Of a DNA stretch of 8,391 nucleotides, positions 6,436 to 8,391 are shown piece after piece. The DNA is from an uncultured Prevotellaceae bacterium. GTDB lineage: Bacteria; Bacteroidota; Bacteroidia; Bacteroidales; Muribaculaceae. How positions within the stretch are numbered: position 1 is the stretch's first letter; the number at the start of each line of letters is the position of its first letter. The stretch covers positions 1 to 8,391 of the forward strand of contig USOC01000034.1 of assembly GCA_900556245.1 (NCBI GenBank), in the 5' to 3' direction. The position numbers and the translations under genes were made by a program. The notes under the pieces are model-generated. The model ran no database searches. It was given only the letters and a program-made list of their open reading frames with translations, and was not told the origin of the DNA.

Positions 6436-8020
6436 ATGCTTAAAAAATTGTCGATTTCCAATTATGCGCTTATTGAGCATATAGAGATAGATCTGAAAGA
6501 CGGATTGTCGATTATCACCGGCGAGACCGGAGCCGGCAAGTCGATTGTGATTGGTGCATTGTCGCTGATTCTCGGACAGCGGGCAGATACCAAGGTGGTC
6601 AGAGATTCCTTGAAAAAGACTGTTGTCGAAGCCACGTTTGACATCAGCCATTATCAGCTGCAAGAATTTTTCGAGCAAAACGACTTGGATTATTTCCCTT
6701 CCGAGTGTATCGTCAGGAGGGAAATTTCGCCTCATCGATATTCATTCGCAACATAGCAACGCATTGCTGTTGACACCATCCTATCAGCTTTCCGTGATAG
6801 ACAATCTTGCCGGGAACAAGGTCCAAACAGAAGCCTATCAGGCAGCATACTGGCAGTTGTTGGCAGTGCGTTGCGAATATGAGTCTTTGGTGGAGCGAAT
6901 ATCCCAAAAACGTCAGGATGAGGAATATTTCAGATTTCAGGCCGAGCAGTTGTCGTCGGCCCATCTGGAAGTCGGCGAGCAGGAACGTCTGGAACGAGAA
7001 AAAACAGTGCTTGAAAATCTGACATTGTTGCGGGAGTCCCTTGGTGAAGCGTGCCAGTTGTTGAACGACGGAGACGGTTCGGTGGTTGATTTGCTTTCGC
7101 AGGCAGAGCACCGTATATCTTCGCTTGGGAAGATGTATGACGGCGCCAAGGAACTGTCGGAAAGGCTTGGCTCGATTTTGATTGAAGCAAAAGATATTTA
7201 TGATACCGTCAGTCGCAATCTCCACAATCTGGGGGATGACACAAGCGGATTGGAGGAAATCGACGAACGGCTTAGTCTGCTTTATTCCTTGCAGCAGAAA
7301 TTCAGGGTGGACAGTGTCGAGGAATTGCTGACGCTGTTGGCCGACTATCAACGTTCGCTGGCTGAAATAGACAATTCGGAAGAAGATTTGCACGCACTGT
7401 CAGAGCAGGTGGCCAAGATGGATCAGGAGGTGGGGCGGTTGGCGCAGCAGTTGACCGAAACACGGAAGCAGACTTCTTCTGCATTTATGCGGTCGTTGAA
7501 AAATTCTGCATCCTATCTCGGCTTGAAAAATTTCGCCGGCGAGATAGTTTTTGAAAAGGCGGGTTTCGGTCCGACCGGGCAGGACAAGATACACTTCATG
7601 GTCTCGTTCAATGTCAATCAGAAGCCTTTGCTCATCGAGGAAAGCGCATCTGGAGGCGAATTGTCCCGTCTGATGCTTTGCATCAAGTCGATAATTGCCG
7701 AAAAGATGCAGTTGCCCACGATTATTTTTGATGAAATAGACACCGGCGTCTCCGGAGAGGTCGCCAATAAAATCGGACAGTTGATGAAGAAAATATCCAA
7801 GGATATTCAAGTCATCACCATTACCCATTTGCCGCAAGTGGCAGCATTGGGAAGCAGTCACTATAAGGTTTATAAGCAGGATTCGTCGACTGAAACCATA
7901 ACAAGAATGAAAGAACTGGATATGGACGGACGGGTCAATGAACTTGCCGGAATGCTGTCCGGTGCAGCCATCGACGAAGCTGCCATTGAAAATGCAAAAT
8001 CACTGATGAAACTCAATTGA
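6436..8020 (+). pseudogene. recN: DNA repair protein RecN, disrupted by an internal out-of-frame deletion
   Basis: RecN is an SMC-like ATPase in double-strand break repair. The 5' part (6436 to about 6729, 98 residues) starts MLKKLSISNYALIEHIEIDL and has an intact Walker A, GETGAGKS (residues 29-36). The expected sequence then breaks after CIVRREIS, and this frame ends in FAT plus a TAG at 6754-6756. Homology resumes in another frame at RLIDIHSQH (from 6728) and runs 430 residues to TGA at 8018-8020. That part includes the coiled-coil middle, the ABC signature SASGGELSRLML and Walker B TIIFDEIDTGVSGE. In E. coli RecN about 24 residues lie between the two joined points ([20 protein letters not shown] region), so a deletion of about 74 nt (2 mod 3) fits, and 98 + 24 + 430 gives the normal length near 553. 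As drawn, no functional RecN can be made. A real mutation and an assembly error are both possible. Confidence 0.9.
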
Positions 8021-8051
8021 TTATGAAACAGAATACAGATAATAATTTCTT

Positions 8052-8087
8052 AAAAGAGCTGCGAAGGGACAACTTTCGCAGCTTTTT
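8052..8087 (+). terminator. Rho-independent terminator
   Basis: A perfect 9-bp inverted repeat, AGCTGCGAA (8057-8065) and TTCGCAGCT (8075-8083), has a 9-nt loop and is followed by a run of five T (8083-8087). A-rich sequence before the stem (AAAAG) could make it work in both directions. It lies 31 bp after the recN stop. It may end the dnaN-recN operon or belong to the foreign segment's upstream gene. Confidence 0.85.
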
Positions 8088-8114
8088 GCATAAAGTACAG
8101 CTATGTGGTAAAAT
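8086..8114 (+). promoter_or_regulatory. Sigma70/sigmaA-type promoter for the lacI-family gene
   Basis: TTGCAT (8086-8091) and TAAAAT (8109-8114) are separated by 17 bp, and TGG directly before TAAAAT makes an extended -10 (TGnTAAAAT). The -10 matches 5 of 6 consensus bases and the -35 only 3 of 6. This is the standard form in Firmicutes or Proteobacteria, not the Bacteroidetes TAnnTTTG form. It would give a leader of about 50 nt before the ATG at 8172. The 9-mer ATGCTAAAT occurs at 8113-8121 and again at 8149-8157, and could be a regulatory site. Confidence 0.6.
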
Positions 8115-8171
8115 GCTAAATTGTGGAAGAAATGAAACTTATTAATTTATGCTAAATGAAAGGGGAAAGAC

Positions 8172-8391
8172 ATGGCAAATCTTACTATCAAAGACATAGC
8201 AAGAATATGTGGGGTTGGAATTAGCACTGTTTCCCGAGCAATTAATGATGACCCGGGAATTAATCAAAATACAAGAAATAGAATACTAAAAGTAATTAAA
8301 GAATATAATTATGTTCCAAATAACAGTGCGAGAAATCTAAAAATGACAGAATCAAATACAATAGCATTGTTAATAGAAGGAATTGACAATC
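8172..8391 (+). CDS. LacI-family transcriptional regulator, N-terminal part (3' end outside window)
   Basis: The first 73 codons of a LacI/GalR-family repressor are present. The helix-turn-helix is unmistakable: LTIKDIARICGVGISTVSRA (residues 4-23), then NDDPGINQNTRNRILKVIKE and YNYVPNNSARNL, which ends at the hinge helix. The effector-binding domain begins around NTIALLIEGI (65-74 by rough count) and leaves the window. Members bind palindromic operators and release or bind DNA when a sugar or nucleotide ligand is sensed; the ligand cannot be read from this part. The start is supported by AAAGGGG (8159-8165), a Shine-Dalgarno-like sequence 6 nt before the ATG, which no other gene in the window has. 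Codons are strongly AT-biased (AAT, ATA, AGA), GC is about 30%, and the wording of the domain resembles Clostridia/Lachnospiraceae regulators. It is therefore probably foreign to the rest of the window, by transfer or by contig misjoin. Confidence 0.9.
   Translation, partial: MANLTIKDIARICGVGISTVSRAINDDPGINQNTRNRILKVIKEYNYVPNNSARNLKMTESNTIALLIEGIDN

Larger units (their letters stand above)
8021..8171. other. Compositional junction between Bacteroidales operon and foreign-looking segment
   Basis: The recN 3' end (7921-8020) is about 48% GC by hand count, whereas the lacI fragment from 8172 is about 30%. The change falls at or soon after the recN stop. To the left there are no Shine-Dalgarno sequences and TAnnTTTG promoters; to the right there are a sigma70-like promoter and a Shine-Dalgarno. 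A short open frame starts at 8023 (MKQNTDNNFL, 40 codons, stop at 8143) and might be the truncated first codons of the native next gene. No insertion-sequence ends or attachment-site repeats were recognised at the junction. Confidence 0.6.

Noticed and set aside
6715..6760. Programmed ribosomal frameshift in recN
   Set aside because: A slip would not restore the roughly 24 missing conserved residues, and there is no slippery heptamer with a downstream structure at the break.
8023..8145. 40-codon open frame directly after recN (MKQNTDNNFL ...)
   Set aside because: It runs through the terminator stem and the lacI promoter and matches no family I know. At best its first codons are the remnant of the native next gene.

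Overview
The window looks like chromosome from a member of the Bacteroidales, joined at its right edge to about 0.35 kb with a very different signature. Three things support the Bacteroidales call. The gene order dnaN / exonuclease / coaBC / DUF4835 / recN is characteristic of that group as I recall it. The starts of these genes lack a real Shine-Dalgarno sequence. The sequence upstream of dnaN carries the Bacteroidetes-type -7 element TAnnTTTG.

Layout. Positions 1-1245 (minus strand) hold a DUF3298-type putative lipoprotein whose stop codon abuts the start of rsmG, which runs off the left edge. Divergently, 1299-2132 is a CvfB/YitL-like S1-domain RNA-binding protein interrupted by one in-frame TAG. 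A 284-bp intergenic region (2133-2416) ends in two almost identical 63-bp repeats, each with a palindromic core and a TATATTTG promoter element, just upstream of dnaN. From 2417 to 8020 runs a tight plus-strand operon: dnaN (sliding clamp), a DEDDh 3'-5' exonuclease with an ExoX-like C-terminal domain, coaBC (coenzyme A synthesis), a secreted DUF4835 protein (PorD family) and recN (SMC-like DNA repair ATPase). The spacing is 7, 3, -14 and 9 bp. It groups replication and repair functions with CoA synthesis and an envelope/secretion protein. recN is broken: its two halves are in different frames and about 24 conserved residues between them are missing, implying a deletion of about 74 nt.

After the recN stop (8020) the composition drops from about 48% to about 30% GC. 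There is a rho-independent terminator, a sigma70/sigmaA-type extended -10 promoter, a purine-rich Shine-Dalgarno sequence and the 5' end of a LacI-family regulator with Clostridia-like codon use. This is either a recent horizontal insertion or, at least as likely, a chimeric contig join. Together with two broken housekeeping genes it makes assembly quality the first question for this window.

I did not find convincing evidence of a new biological system. The most rewarding points are the promoter-bearing tandem palindromic repeats, the substituted catalytic residues in the CoaC domain, and the abrupt right-hand junction.
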